Assembly (NCBI GenBank): GCA_905209075.1
Contig: CAJLRL010000006.1
Span: forward strand, 1 to 64,000
Source of the DNA: an uncultured Lachnospiraceae bacterium
GTDB taxonomy: Bacteria; Bacillota; Clostridia; Lachnospirales; Lachnospiraceae
Reading direction: 5' to 3'
Length of the DNA: 64,000 nucleotides
Shown here: positions 42,695 through 50,334 of the stretch, piece by piece
Position numbering within the stretch: the first letter of the stretch is position 1
How the letters are laid out: the number at the start of each line of letters is the position of its first letter
Translations under genes and position numbers: made by a program
Notes under the pieces: generated by a model
Told to the model about the DNA's origin: nothing
What the model saw: the letters and a program-made list of their open reading frames with translations, nothing else
The model's database searches: none

Positions 42695-44368
42695 ATGTTA
42701 CAAAATCTACATGTGAAAAATCTTGCACTTATAGATGAGTGTGAGGTGGAGTTTGATGAAGGATTAAATATCCTTTCGGGTGAGACAGGAGCCGGTAAAT
42801 CAATAATAATAGGCTCTATTAATCTTGCACTGGGGGAGAAGGTTCCGAAAGAAATGTTAAGGGATAATGGGCAGAGTGCTTTTGTGGAACTGATCTTTTC
42901 TGTTGAAAATGAAGACACGATTAAGAAGTTAAGAGAACTTGATGTCGAGATGGACGACAATACAGTAATCTTAAGCCGCAGGATAACGGCTTCGAGAGCC
43001 GTCGGAAGAGTAAACGGGGAGGCTGTCTCTGTATCGAGAATGAAAGAAATAGCATCATATCTTATAGATATACATGGACAGCATGAGCATCAGTCACTTT
43101 TGTCAAAGAAAAAACATCTCGACATACTTGATGAGTATGCAAAGAAGCCTTTAGGAAATAAAAAACAGACTATGGCTGCCTTATATAAAGAATACAAATC
43201 CATAAAGGAAGAATTCGAAAATGCAGGAATGGACGCAGAACAAAGGAACAGAGAGCTTTCTTTTCTTACTTATGAGGTTGATGAAATTGAACAGGCAGGT
43301 CTTGTTATAGGAGAAGATGAGGAACTTGAGGAGCAGTTTAAACGTTTTTCCAATGGTAAAAAGATAATGGAGAGTGTAAATGCTGCATACCAGATGACAG
43401 GGATGAATGACGCAAGTGCGTCCGAGCTTATTGGAAGTGCGGCAAGAGAACTTACTCAGGTCATGTCATACGATAAGGATGTTGAAAAGCTCCAGAGCCA
43501 GATCGCAGAGATAGACAGCCTTTTGTCGGATTTCAACCATGAAATATCAGGCTATATTTCAAATGCAGAATTTGATGATGAGACATTTTATAAGACACAG
43601 AAACGTCTTGATGAGATCAATCATTTAAAATCAAAGTATGGCAGTTCAATAGAGGAAATACTGGCTGCAATGGATGAGAAACAAAAGCGTATTGAGGTGC
43701 TGAATGATTATGATGCTTACCTTAAAACTTTAAATGAAAAGCTTAACGCAAAGAAACAGGAACTGTCTGATATTTCAGAAGAAGTATCAAAGATCCGTAA
43801 AAGGGAGGCAAAAAAACTTACAAAAGCTATAAAAGAAGCACTTGTAGATCTGAATTTCCTTGATGTTGCGTTTGAGATGGAATTTGAAAAACTGCCAGAT
43901 TTTACTGCAAATGGAATAGACTTACCGGAATTTGTCATATCAACAAATCCGGGTGAGGCGTTAAAACCGCTTGGAAAGATCGCATCGGGTGGAGAACTTT
44001 CGCGCATCATGCTTGGGATAAAGGCGGTTATGGCAGAGAACGACCATATAGAATCGCTGATCTTTGACGAGATAGATTCAGGGATAAGCGGCAGGACAGC
44101 CCAGATGGTATCAGAAAAAATGAATGAGCTCGGAAGAAATCATCAGATAATATGCATAACACATCTTCCACAGATCGCAGCAATGGCAGACGCACATTTT
44201 CTGATCGAAAAATCAGTTGAGAATAAATCAACGGTTTCAAGAATTTATAAACTAAGCGAAGAACAGAGTATAAGTGAACTTGCAAGGATGCTGGGCGGAG
44301 TTGAGATAACTGACACGGTTATGCAAAGTGCAAAAGAAATGAAAAAACTTGCCGCACAGAAAAAATAA
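42695..44368 (+). CDS. recN: DNA repair protein RecN
   Basis: This 557-residue SMC-like ATPase of double-strand break repair has Walker A GETGAGKSIII (about 33-43) and two coiled-coil arms. C-terminal motifs are IASGGELSRIMLGIKAVMA (signature) and LIFDEIDSGISG (Walker B). AAGGAGA at 42684-42690 selects the ATG at 42695. In relatives recN is often LexA-controlled; I saw no GAAC-N4-GTTC box just upstream. It is followed by a hairpin that also covers the start of spoIVB. Confidence 0.96.
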   Translation: MLQNLHVKNLALIDECEVEFDEGLNILSGETGAGKSIIIGSINLALGEKVPKEMLRDNGQSAFVELIFSVENEDTIKKLRELDVEMDDNTVILSRRITASRAVGRVNGEAVSVSRMKEIASYLIDIHGQHEHQSLLSKKKHLDILDEYAKKPLGNKKQTMAALYKEYKSIKEEFENAGMDAEQRNRELSFLTYEVDEIEQAGLVIGEDEELEEQFKRFSNGKKIMESVNAAYQMTGMNDASASELIGSAARELTQVMSYDKDVEKLQSQIAEIDSLLSDFNHEISGYISNAEFDDETFYKTQKRLDEINHLKSKYGSSIEEILAAMDEKQKRIEVLNDYDAYLKTLNEKLNAKKQELSDISEEVSKIRKREAKKLTKAIKEALVDLNFLDVAFEMEFEKLPDFTANGIDLPEFVISTNPGEALKPLGKIASGGELSRIMLGIKAVMAENDHIESLIFDEIDSGISGRTAQMVSEKMNELGRNHQIICITHLPQIAAMADAHFLIEKSVENKSTVSRIYKLSEEQSISELARMLGGVEITDTVMQSAKEMKKLAAQKK

Positions 44369-44430
44369 AAGAGAATCACAAAGAAATAAAAAATAAAAAA
44401 ACTGACAGATAAAAAACAAATATTTTATAT

Positions 44431-44479
44431 AAATTTCCGCATACTACCACAGGGAGGTAGACTATGCGGAAATTTTTTT
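44431..44479 (+). terminator. recN terminator hairpin enclosing the spoIVB RBS and start codon
   Basis: AAATTTCCGCATA (44431-44443) pairs perfectly with TATGCGGAAATTT (44463-44475). An inner stem CTACC/GGTAG (44444-44448, 44456-44460) caps the hairpin, and seven T residues follow (44473-44479). The loop holds AGGGA of the Shine-Dalgarno AGGGAGG (44451-44457), and the 3' arm contains the spoIVB ATG (44464-44466). Confidence 0.85.
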
Positions 44480-45549
44480 CTATTTTAATGAATATGATGT
44501 TTGCATTTATCATGATCGGTGCTTTTGCACTTAGCGCCGGCATGAAAAAAAATAATGAGCCTATGTCAGATATGGGAAAAATAAAGGCAGATGAAGTAAT
44601 GTCAAATGAAAGTACACAGACTGGCGTATATGCATGCGGAAGACTAACAGGTATATATGAACAGACGAATGGTGTGCTTGTCATGGATGTTGTTTCAATA
44701 GAGGGGAAGGATGGAAAGAAGCATTCACCGGCAAAGGGGAAGATAAAAAGCGGGGATTATATTTTATCAGCAAATGGAAAGGTGATAGAATCCAAGGAAG
44801 ATCTTGCTGATGTGGTAAACGACAAGGAAAGCGATTTTGTTGAGATACGTTATATAAGAGATGGAAAAGAAAATGTAGTTTCACTTGATCCGGTGAAGGG
44901 TGATGATGAAAAATCATATCTCGGGATATGGATAAAGGATGATCTGGCAGGTATAGGAACTATAACATATTACACGAATGATAAAAAATTTGGCGCACTT
45001 GGGCACGGCATAGGTGATGGAACGAAAGCGGGGCAGCTTTTAGATGTAAACAGTGGAGATCTATATAAAATGGAACTTTCCAAAATAAAAAAAGGAAAGC
45101 CAAAGGATCCCGGGGAACTCGCAGGAGTTGTATATTTTGGAAATAAAAGTCATCTGGGAACACTTGATGGAAACAGTGATAATGGAATATTTGGAACACT
45201 TGATGATGAGGAATGGGATGAATATACAAAAGGAGATGATTTTTATGAGATTGCAAAAGAAAGCGAGGTAAAGACAAAAAAAGCACAGATAATATCGTAT
45301 ATATCAGGACAAAAAGAAAAATATGATATAAAAATCCTGGCAGTTGATCATGATGTTGAGGATAATAATAAAAAGCTTGTTATAGAAGTGACAGACGAAA
45401 AGCTTATAGATCTTACCGGAGGAATAATACAGGGAATGAGTGGTTCACCGATAATCCAGGATGGAAAGATAATAGGAGCAGTTACACATGTGTTTGTAAA
45501 TGATCCGACAGAAGGCTATGGGATCCTGATAGAAGATATGATGAAATAA
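44464..45549 (+). CDS. spoIVB: SpoIVB serine peptidase (stage IV sporulation signalling protease)
   Basis: This 361-residue protein has an N-terminal membrane anchor (FSILMNMMFAFIMIGAFALS), a PDZ domain (about 70-140) and an S55 peptidase domain. Catalytic elements are His181 in GALGHGIGD and the Ser of GMSGSPI (326-328). SpoIVB is secreted from the forespore and triggers SigK activation. Length is slightly shorter than in B. subtilis (425), mostly at the N-terminus. The start codon and ribosome-binding site lie inside a terminator-like hairpin. In relatives spo0A follows directly; here an unrelated DUF3793 gene does. Confidence 0.94.
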   Translation: MRKFFSILMNMMFAFIMIGAFALSAGMKKNNEPMSDMGKIKADEVMSNESTQTGVYACGRLTGIYEQTNGVLVMDVVSIEGKDGKKHSPAKGKIKSGDYILSANGKVIESKEDLADVVNDKESDFVEIRYIRDGKENVVSLDPVKGDDEKSYLGIWIKDDLAGIGTITYYTNDKKFGALGHGIGDGTKAGQLLDVNSGDLYKMELSKIKKGKPKDPGELAGVVYFGNKSHLGTLDGNSDNGIFGTLDDEEWDEYTKGDDFYEIAKESEVKTKKAQIISYISGQKEKYDIKILAVDHDVEDNNKKLVIEVTDEKLIDLTGGIIQGMSGSPIIQDGKIIGAVTHVFVNDPTEGYGILIEDMMK

Positions 45550-45576
45550 GAGTTATGAAAAAATTGAAAAAAGATA

Positions 45577-45630
45577 TTGACATATGGCAATGAATGAGTT
45601 ATATTTAACTCAAGTTAGAAATAACTAACT
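45577..45630 (+). promoter_or_regulatory. Strong promoter with overlapping palindromic operator for DUF3793-flavodoxin
   Basis: TTGACA (45577-45582) and TATATT (45600-45605) are 17 bases apart. Directly downstream are TAACT-CA-AGTTA (45606-45617) and AGTTAG-AAATAA-CTAACT (45613-45630), overlapping perfect palindromes of the half-site AGTTA. Placement at the expected start site suggests repression, possibly by a metal-dependent regulator (inference). Confidence 0.7.
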
Positions 45631-45643
45631 GAAAGGAGCCGAT

Positions 45644-46261
45644 ATGTGTCAGGAAATTTTTCGAATGGCGTTAGGTATGGATCTAAAAAGTGTTGAAATG
45701 CAGTTAGCTCTCCAATGTGCCCCACTTATTACAGGAGTGAGAATATCAAATCTACTCATGATAGAGAGTTGTAATGAGCCGGCTTTAAGATTGGTGCTTA
45801 AGCGTTCGGGAATATCTTATTTTAAGCTGGGGCAGACAGAAGGGAAAACCGCCTTCCTCCTATTTAAAAGAACTAAACTGGAAGAATTCCTTCAGAAGAA
45901 CGATTCGTTGGAGATTCTTAAGAGTTCAGGATATGAGGAATTTTCTTTTGGAAGCATTCTGCTTAAATTTAAAGAAAGATACACGACATATATTACACAA
46001 CAAGGTATGCAGTTTCCTCATGAAATGGGGCTGCTCCTTGGCTATCCGGCAGAAGATGTAGAGGGATTTATATCAAACGAAGGAAAGAACTCATTGTACT
46101 GCGGTTACTGGAAAGTATATAAAAATGTCGCAGCAAAAAAGAGGATATTTGATGAATTTGAAAAATCCAAGGAATGTATAATTCAGTTATTAGCTGATGA
46201 TATCGATATGCAGCTTATACTGGAAATATATAAAGATGAACCACGTAAGGTGGCTGTTTAG
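45644..46261 (+). CDS. DUF3793 family protein
   Basis: This 205-residue soluble protein matches my recollection of DUF3793, found in anaerobic Firmicutes next to flavodoxins. Landmarks are LALQCAPLITGVRISNLLM near the N-terminus, FLLFKRTKLEEFL, FPHEMGLLLGYPAEDVEGFI and YCGYWKVYKN. No enzyme activity is established; pairing with flavodoxin suggests a redox or iron-limitation role (inference). AAAGGAG lies before the ATG at 45644. A strong promoter with a palindromic operator precedes it. It occupies the locus where spo0A is found in related genomes. Confidence 0.75.
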   Translation: MCQEIFRMALGMDLKSVEMQLALQCAPLITGVRISNLLMIESCNEPALRLVLKRSGISYFKLGQTEGKTAFLLFKRTKLEEFLQKNDSLEILKSSGYEEFSFGSILLKFKERYTTYITQQGMQFPHEMGLLLGYPAEDVEGFISNEGKNSLYCGYWKVYKNVAAKKRIFDEFEKSKECIIQLLADDIDMQLILEIYKDEPRKVAV

Positions 46262-46271
46262 GAGGCAGATA

Positions 46272-46703
46272 ATGAGTAAAATTAGCGTAGTATATTGGTC
46301 ACAATCTGGAAACACCGCAGCTATGGCAGAAGCCGTTGCTAAGGGAATTACCGATGCAGGAAAAGAAGCTGAAATCGTTTTTGTCAGTAGTGCATCAATA
46401 GATGAACTTAAAAATGAAACAGCATTTGCTTTGGGATGTCCTGCAATGGGGGCAGAAGTACTCGAAGAAAGCGAGATGGAGCCTTTTGTTACAGAACTTG
46501 AAGCAAGTGTTTCAGGAAAAACTATCGGATTGTTCGGATCTTACGGATGGGGTGATGGTGAATGGATGAGAGACTGGGTAGACCGCATGACAGCAGCAGG
46601 AGCTACTGTGGCAGGCGGTGAAGGTGTTATATGCCAGGATGCCCCGGATGATGACGCTAAAGCTGATTGTGAAGCTTTAGGAAAGAGTCTTGCTGCTGTA
46701 TAA
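46272..46703 (+). CDS. Flavodoxin
   Basis: This 143-residue short-chain flavodoxin has the FMN phosphate loop SQSGNTAAMAEAV (about 10-22), the isoalloxazine loops GCPAMGAEVLEESEMEPFV and GSYGWGDGEWM, and typical acidity. It transfers single electrons and often replaces ferredoxin under iron shortage. GGAGG at 46261-46265 sets the ATG at 46272, eleven bases after the DUF3793 stop, so the pair is cotranscribed. Confidence 0.93.
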   Translation: MSKISVVYWSQSGNTAAMAEAVAKGITDAGKEAEIVFVSSASIDELKNETAFALGCPAMGAEVLEESEMEPFVTELEASVSGKTIGLFGSYGWGDGEWMRDWVDRMTAAGATVAGGEGVICQDAPDDDAKADCEALGKSLAAV

Positions 46704-46733
46704 ATGGCAGAATAATGATTAATTTGGTAGATC

Positions 46734-46832
46734 ACCAACTATTGTTGGTTTTCTATATATATTTTATCTCCGCAAAGTAAAACTTTGCTCCTAGTGTAAA
46801 TCAGAGCCAGCGAACTTCCCATTCGCTGGCTC
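46734..46832. terminator. Three consecutive hairpins between convergent genes
   Basis: ACCAAC/GTTGGT (46734-46749) followed by TTTC, GCAAAG/CTTTGC (46772-46788), and GAGCCAGCGAA/TTCGCTGGCTC (46804-46832, perfect 11 bp). The first could end the flavodoxin transcript. The third is strong but lacks a T-run on either strand. Confidence 0.6.
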
Positions 46833-46841
46833 GCTCTCTGT

Positions 46842-47630
46842 TTAAAATGGATAAAGTTTATTGTCTTTCATATATTCTACAGAAGATACGAGATCATCAT
46901 AATCATTCACTTCAATTAGAACAGAAGGAAGCTTTTCAGAAGGAAGTGATTGTATATAATCCCTGTATAGATTCCATGGTACATCCATTGATCCGACCGG
47001 GTTGTGGGAATCCTCTATACCATTATTGTCATTTATGTGCAGATGACGTATGTAAGGTGAAAGATCATAAAACCACTCGTTAAGCGGCTGCGTGCCTATA
47101 AATGCATGTGCTACGTCAAGACAGACGCCGAATCTTGGCTCATTGGTCATTTTTATGGCTAATTTCTTTAACAGATAGTCATCCATATCAAACATATTTT
47201 CGATATATATGTCAAGCGCAGGATATTCTTTTAGAATACGGCGCCAGTATTGTTCGTTGCGGTTAAGCCAGTTGTCCTGATAACTTTTAAGCTTAAAATT
47301 AGAAATATGGTTTGTGTGGAATATAACAGCACGGACACCAAGGCGCAGAGCTATATCAAGGCTTTGGTGCACCCGGTAATCAGATACTTTGTATATCATA
47401 GGGTCATCACTGTTTATGCATATATCAAGAAAAACACCATGAAGAGTATCATTGCTTCTGTCTCGGTCAAGTGATGTGTAAATATTTATTATTTCATCTG
47501 TTTTTTTTACATCATCAAGTATTGAAGGAATGAAAAAATCATTGTATTCGAAACATGCATCATAATTTTTAGAAAAAGAAATATAATCATCGAGTCGGTT
47601 TAGCTTTGGTATACAATAAATGTAATTCAT
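46842..47630 (-). CDS. TIM-barrel sugar phosphate isomerase/epimerase-like protein
   Basis: This 262-residue protein is of the xylose isomerase-like / AP endonuclease 2 barrel class. Landmarks are AVIFHTNH, LDIYIENMFD, FGVCLDVAHAFIG, IRHLHINDNNG and VLIEVNDY, which place metal ligands (Glu, Asp/His, His, Glu) at strand ends. Substrate is unknown. AAGGGG seven bases before the ATG at 47630 fixes the start. It overlaps the end of the upstream cyclase gene by 44 bases, implying translation coupling. Confidence 0.8.
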   Translation of the reverse strand: MNYIYCIPKLNRLDDYISFSKNYDACFEYNDFFIPSILDDVKKTDEIINIYTSLDRDRSNDTLHGVFLDICINSDDPMIYKVSDYRVHQSLDIALRLGVRAVIFHTNHISNFKLKSYQDNWLNRNEQYWRRILKEYPALDIYIENMFDMDDYLLKKLAIKMTNEPRFGVCLDVAHAFIGTQPLNEWFYDLSPYIRHLHINDNNGIEDSHNPVGSMDVPWNLYRDYIQSLPSEKLPSVLIEVNDYDDLVSSVEYMKDNKLYPF

Positions 47631-49656
47631 GTAAAAACCCCTTTCTAGCAAGATCATTAGGTGCGTCAGGCTTTGTTATGGATTCTATCATATAAGCTTC
47701 AACAGCAGAACTTTTTCCTTTAAGGGAAAGCGCTCCAATATGTGAAACATCTATACGGCCTTGTAGATTATCAAATACAGAAGAACTGATAAGTATCTGA
47801 CCGGGTTTGGCGTTTGATTCAAGGCGGGAGGCTGTGTTTACGGTATCACCTATTGCAGTGTAGTCATATCTGCCATAGCATCCGATATTTCCTACAATTG
47901 CATCGCCAGAGTTGATACCAATGCCTAAATTTATATCACGATTAAACTTTTTCCTGAAATTATTGCGTATGGGTATAAAGCCTTTCATTATATCATCGGC
48001 TGCGCAGACTGCGTTAAATATATAGTCATCGAGATCATCAGGCGCATTAAATATTGCCATTGCTGCATCTCCGATAAATTTATCCAGAGTGCCATTCCAG
48101 GCCATTATTGAGGCATATACGATACTGAAATATTCATTTAGTACTTCGACTACCTCTTCAGGTTCGAGAGATTCAGATATCGAGGTGAAACCACGTATAT
48201 CAACAAACAGCACAGCGACCTTTTTTCGCATGCTGACAGATGCAAGCTCTAATGGGGCAATATCGCTTATCTGATCTACGACATGTGAATCAACATACAT
48301 CTTAAAAGTATTTTCCATCTTGCGTTTTTCATATGTAGTATATAAAAGATTCTGCATGAGGCTGCATATGATCGATAAAATATTGTACATAAGTGGTATC
48401 AACAGGAGAAATCTGTATCCTGCCTGCTGATAAATAGTATCTGTGACAGCAACTGTGCATATACATGATGCGACATAAAATATAGTAGTAAATATTGATT
48501 TCCTTCGTGCCGTTCCCAGGTATAAGATGAAAATTAAAACAGCATATAATATAGAAGAAAATAAAGGTGATACATCGATCTTTATTGTGTTATTCAAAAG
48601 TGCCTGGATGATGGAAGCCTGCGTAGTTATATCCTGCTGCATATAATCGGAGTTTATGAACTTAAAATAAGGCTCATCTTTTCCTTCATCAGAGAGTTCA
48701 CCGATCATGACGATCTTATTATTAAAGTCGCTGGCAGAATAATTTCCCGAGAGCAGGTCTTTGAAAGAAATAATATTATAGCTTGAAAAATTGGTAATAG
48801 TGTTAAATCCAAATAGATTATTATTATCAAGTGATGGGTATTCAATTGAAAGTCCTTGGGATTTCTGGTATGTACTGTAAACAAGCGAAGCAAAACTGTC
48901 CAGCTGCCTGCTGTCATAATTTACAGTAAGGGCGGCAGAGCGGATAGAACCATCATCTGACTGCTGCATGGCATTTGATATTCCTACAGTTACAACGTCA
49001 CGCAGATCGTCATAGGGAAAAGTTATGCCAATAGCGGAATGTGTTGACCAGTCCATTGAAGAATCGGCAGGCTTAGCCAGATTCATATTACTGTCTTTAG
49101 GGATATAATCATAGTTATTGTTGTCATCTGCAGCTTCAATATTTTCAGAGTCATGTGGTTCTGTGGAGCCGGGGTTTTCTTCTGGTGTGCTCATATCACT
49201 GTGATCGTCGTGAGTATCGAATGAGGCATCTGCAATGGCAATAACGTTTCCTGCTTCTTTGCAGGATGAAACTAATGCTGCGTCGCCTTCGGTTGTTTTA
49301 TTTTCTGATAGATCGACATCAAGTGCAATTGCTGCAGCATCATTATCTGATAGGATATCCACTGCTTCAGATAAGAGGCTTCTGTCCCAATTGGAATAGT
49401 CACCATATTTATCTGTAGTATCTGAGTCTATTGATATCAGAGTAATTCTGTCATCAGCCCTGGAAAACGGATTATATGTATATATATAGTTTGTGACGTA
49501 TTCATCCGGTGTACGGAGTACTTGTGAATAAGACAAAATACCCGCACTTATACCGAGCAGGAGGGCAATGACACAGGTCATCGCTGCATGCACGGGAATA
49601 GTGCGGGTATTTGATTTATTAAATACTGTTTTATTAAATAATTTATTCTTTTTCAT
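47587..49656 (-). CDS. CHASE2-domain class III adenylate/guanylate cyclase
   Basis: This 689-residue membrane protein has an N-terminal helix (TCVIALLLGISAGILSYS), a large extracytoplasmic CHASE2 sensor (about 55-360, with an Asp/Ser/Asn-rich insertion near 145-200), and three membrane helices (about 370-450). A C-terminal class III catalytic domain follows. Metal-binding aspartates are in FVDIRGFTS and FIGDAAMAIFN, and the transition-state Asn/Arg are in GDTVNTASRLE. The Lys of LDKFIGD favours ATP, so cAMP is the likelier product (inference). CGGAG lies nine bases before the ATG at 49656. It is preceded 61 bases upstream by a cNMP-binding protein. Confidence 0.88.
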   Translation of the reverse strand: MKKNKLFNKTVFNKSNTRTIPVHAAMTCVIALLLGISAGILSYSQVLRTPDEYVTNYIYTYNPFSRADDRITLISIDSDTTDKYGDYSNWDRSLLSEAVDILSDNDAAAIALDVDLSENKTTEGDAALVSSCKEAGNVIAIADASFDTHDDHSDMSTPEENPGSTEPHDSENIEAADDNNNYDYIPKDSNMNLAKPADSSMDWSTHSAIGITFPYDDLRDVVTVGISNAMQQSDDGSIRSAALTVNYDSRQLDSFASLVYSTYQKSQGLSIEYPSLDNNNLFGFNTITNFSSYNIISFKDLLSGNYSASDFNNKIVMIGELSDEGKDEPYFKFINSDYMQQDITTQASIIQALLNNTIKIDVSPLFSSILYAVLIFILYLGTARRKSIFTTIFYVASCICTVAVTDTIYQQAGYRFLLLIPLMYNILSIICSLMQNLLYTTYEKRKMENTFKMYVDSHVVDQISDIAPLELASVSMRKKVAVLFVDIRGFTSISESLEPEEVVEVLNEYFSIVYASIMAWNGTLDKFIGDAAMAIFNAPDDLDDYIFNAVCAADDIMKGFIPIRNNFRKKFNRDINLGIGINSGDAIVGNIGCYGRYDYTAIGDTVNTASRLESNAKPGQILISSSVFDNLQGRIDVSHIGALSLKGKSSAVEAYMIESITKPDAPNDLARKGFLHELHLLYTKAKPTR

Positions 49657-49717
49657 ATAAATTATCTCCGTGAAAATAGTATAAAAAAATAGTGTATGGT
49701 GTTCTAAATTTGATATA

Positions 49718-50278
49718 TCAGATACTCTTTTGAGAAATATATTCACGATTTAATTTCTCAAGAGAGGAACTTAAATATTTCAAAAGCTCCCACACGTAAT
49801 CGGGATCTTTTTTTGCGATCGAATCAAAAGTGCGGACATCCATTTTCTGGATTGTCGTATATATAGGGTTTTTCTTGTATTTGAATACAAATCGTTTGTC
49901 ATCCGGTTCAATGCGGTCAAGCATATTGTTGAGACGGTTGTTAAGTGTCAGCAGAAGTCTGTATGTGATAGAAGCTGCCTCGAGAAGAAGCTTTGAAAAA
50001 TCTGTTTCAGAAACTTCAAGAACAGTAACTTCATCAGAGCATGCTATTATTGTAGCTGAACGAGGCTTGCTCTCAAGAAGAGACATTTCGCCAAAAAAAC
50101 TGCCCTCCGGCATAACCCCCAGAGACTGGGGATTGTCCGAAAAAGAATTTATAGAAATTTCAACCTGCCCTTTTAGAAGAATGAACATTGAATGTCCGGT
50201 TTCTCCCTCCTGGCACAGGATCTGTCCATTTGAGTATGTTCTTGTCCGACCACAGTTCTTTAATACATCGATATCCAT
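49718..50278 (-). CDS. Stand-alone cyclic-nucleotide-binding domain protein
   Basis: This 186-residue protein has a complete cNMP-binding domain (about 10-125). The jelly-roll start is RTYSNGQILCQEGETGHSMFILL. The phosphate-binding cassette is FFGEMSLLESKPRSATI, with Glu and Arg contacting ribose and phosphate. The C-terminal 60 residues are helical and lack a recognisable helix-turn-helix, so it is not a CRP-type transcription factor. Its neighbour is a nucleotide cyclase, so it is the likely receptor of that signal. AAGGAG lies upstream of the ATG at 50278. Confidence 0.85.
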   Translation of the reverse strand: MDIDVLKNCGRTRTYSNGQILCQEGETGHSMFILLKGQVEISINSFSDNPQSLGVMPEGSFFGEMSLLESKPRSATIIACSDEVTVLEVSETDFSKLLLEAASITYRLLLTLNNRLNNMLDRIEPDDKRFVFKYKKNPIYTTIQKMDVRTFDSIAKKDPDYVWELLKYLSSSLEKLNREYISQKSI

Positions 50279-50334
50279 AGTTAAAGCTCCTTGTATTATT
50301 ATGTTAAGGTATATAATAATATATTATAGTACAA

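Noticed and set aside
42657..42695. LexA box upstream of recN
   Set aside because: No GAAC-N4-GTTC sequence occurs there, in contrast to the clear box at recA.
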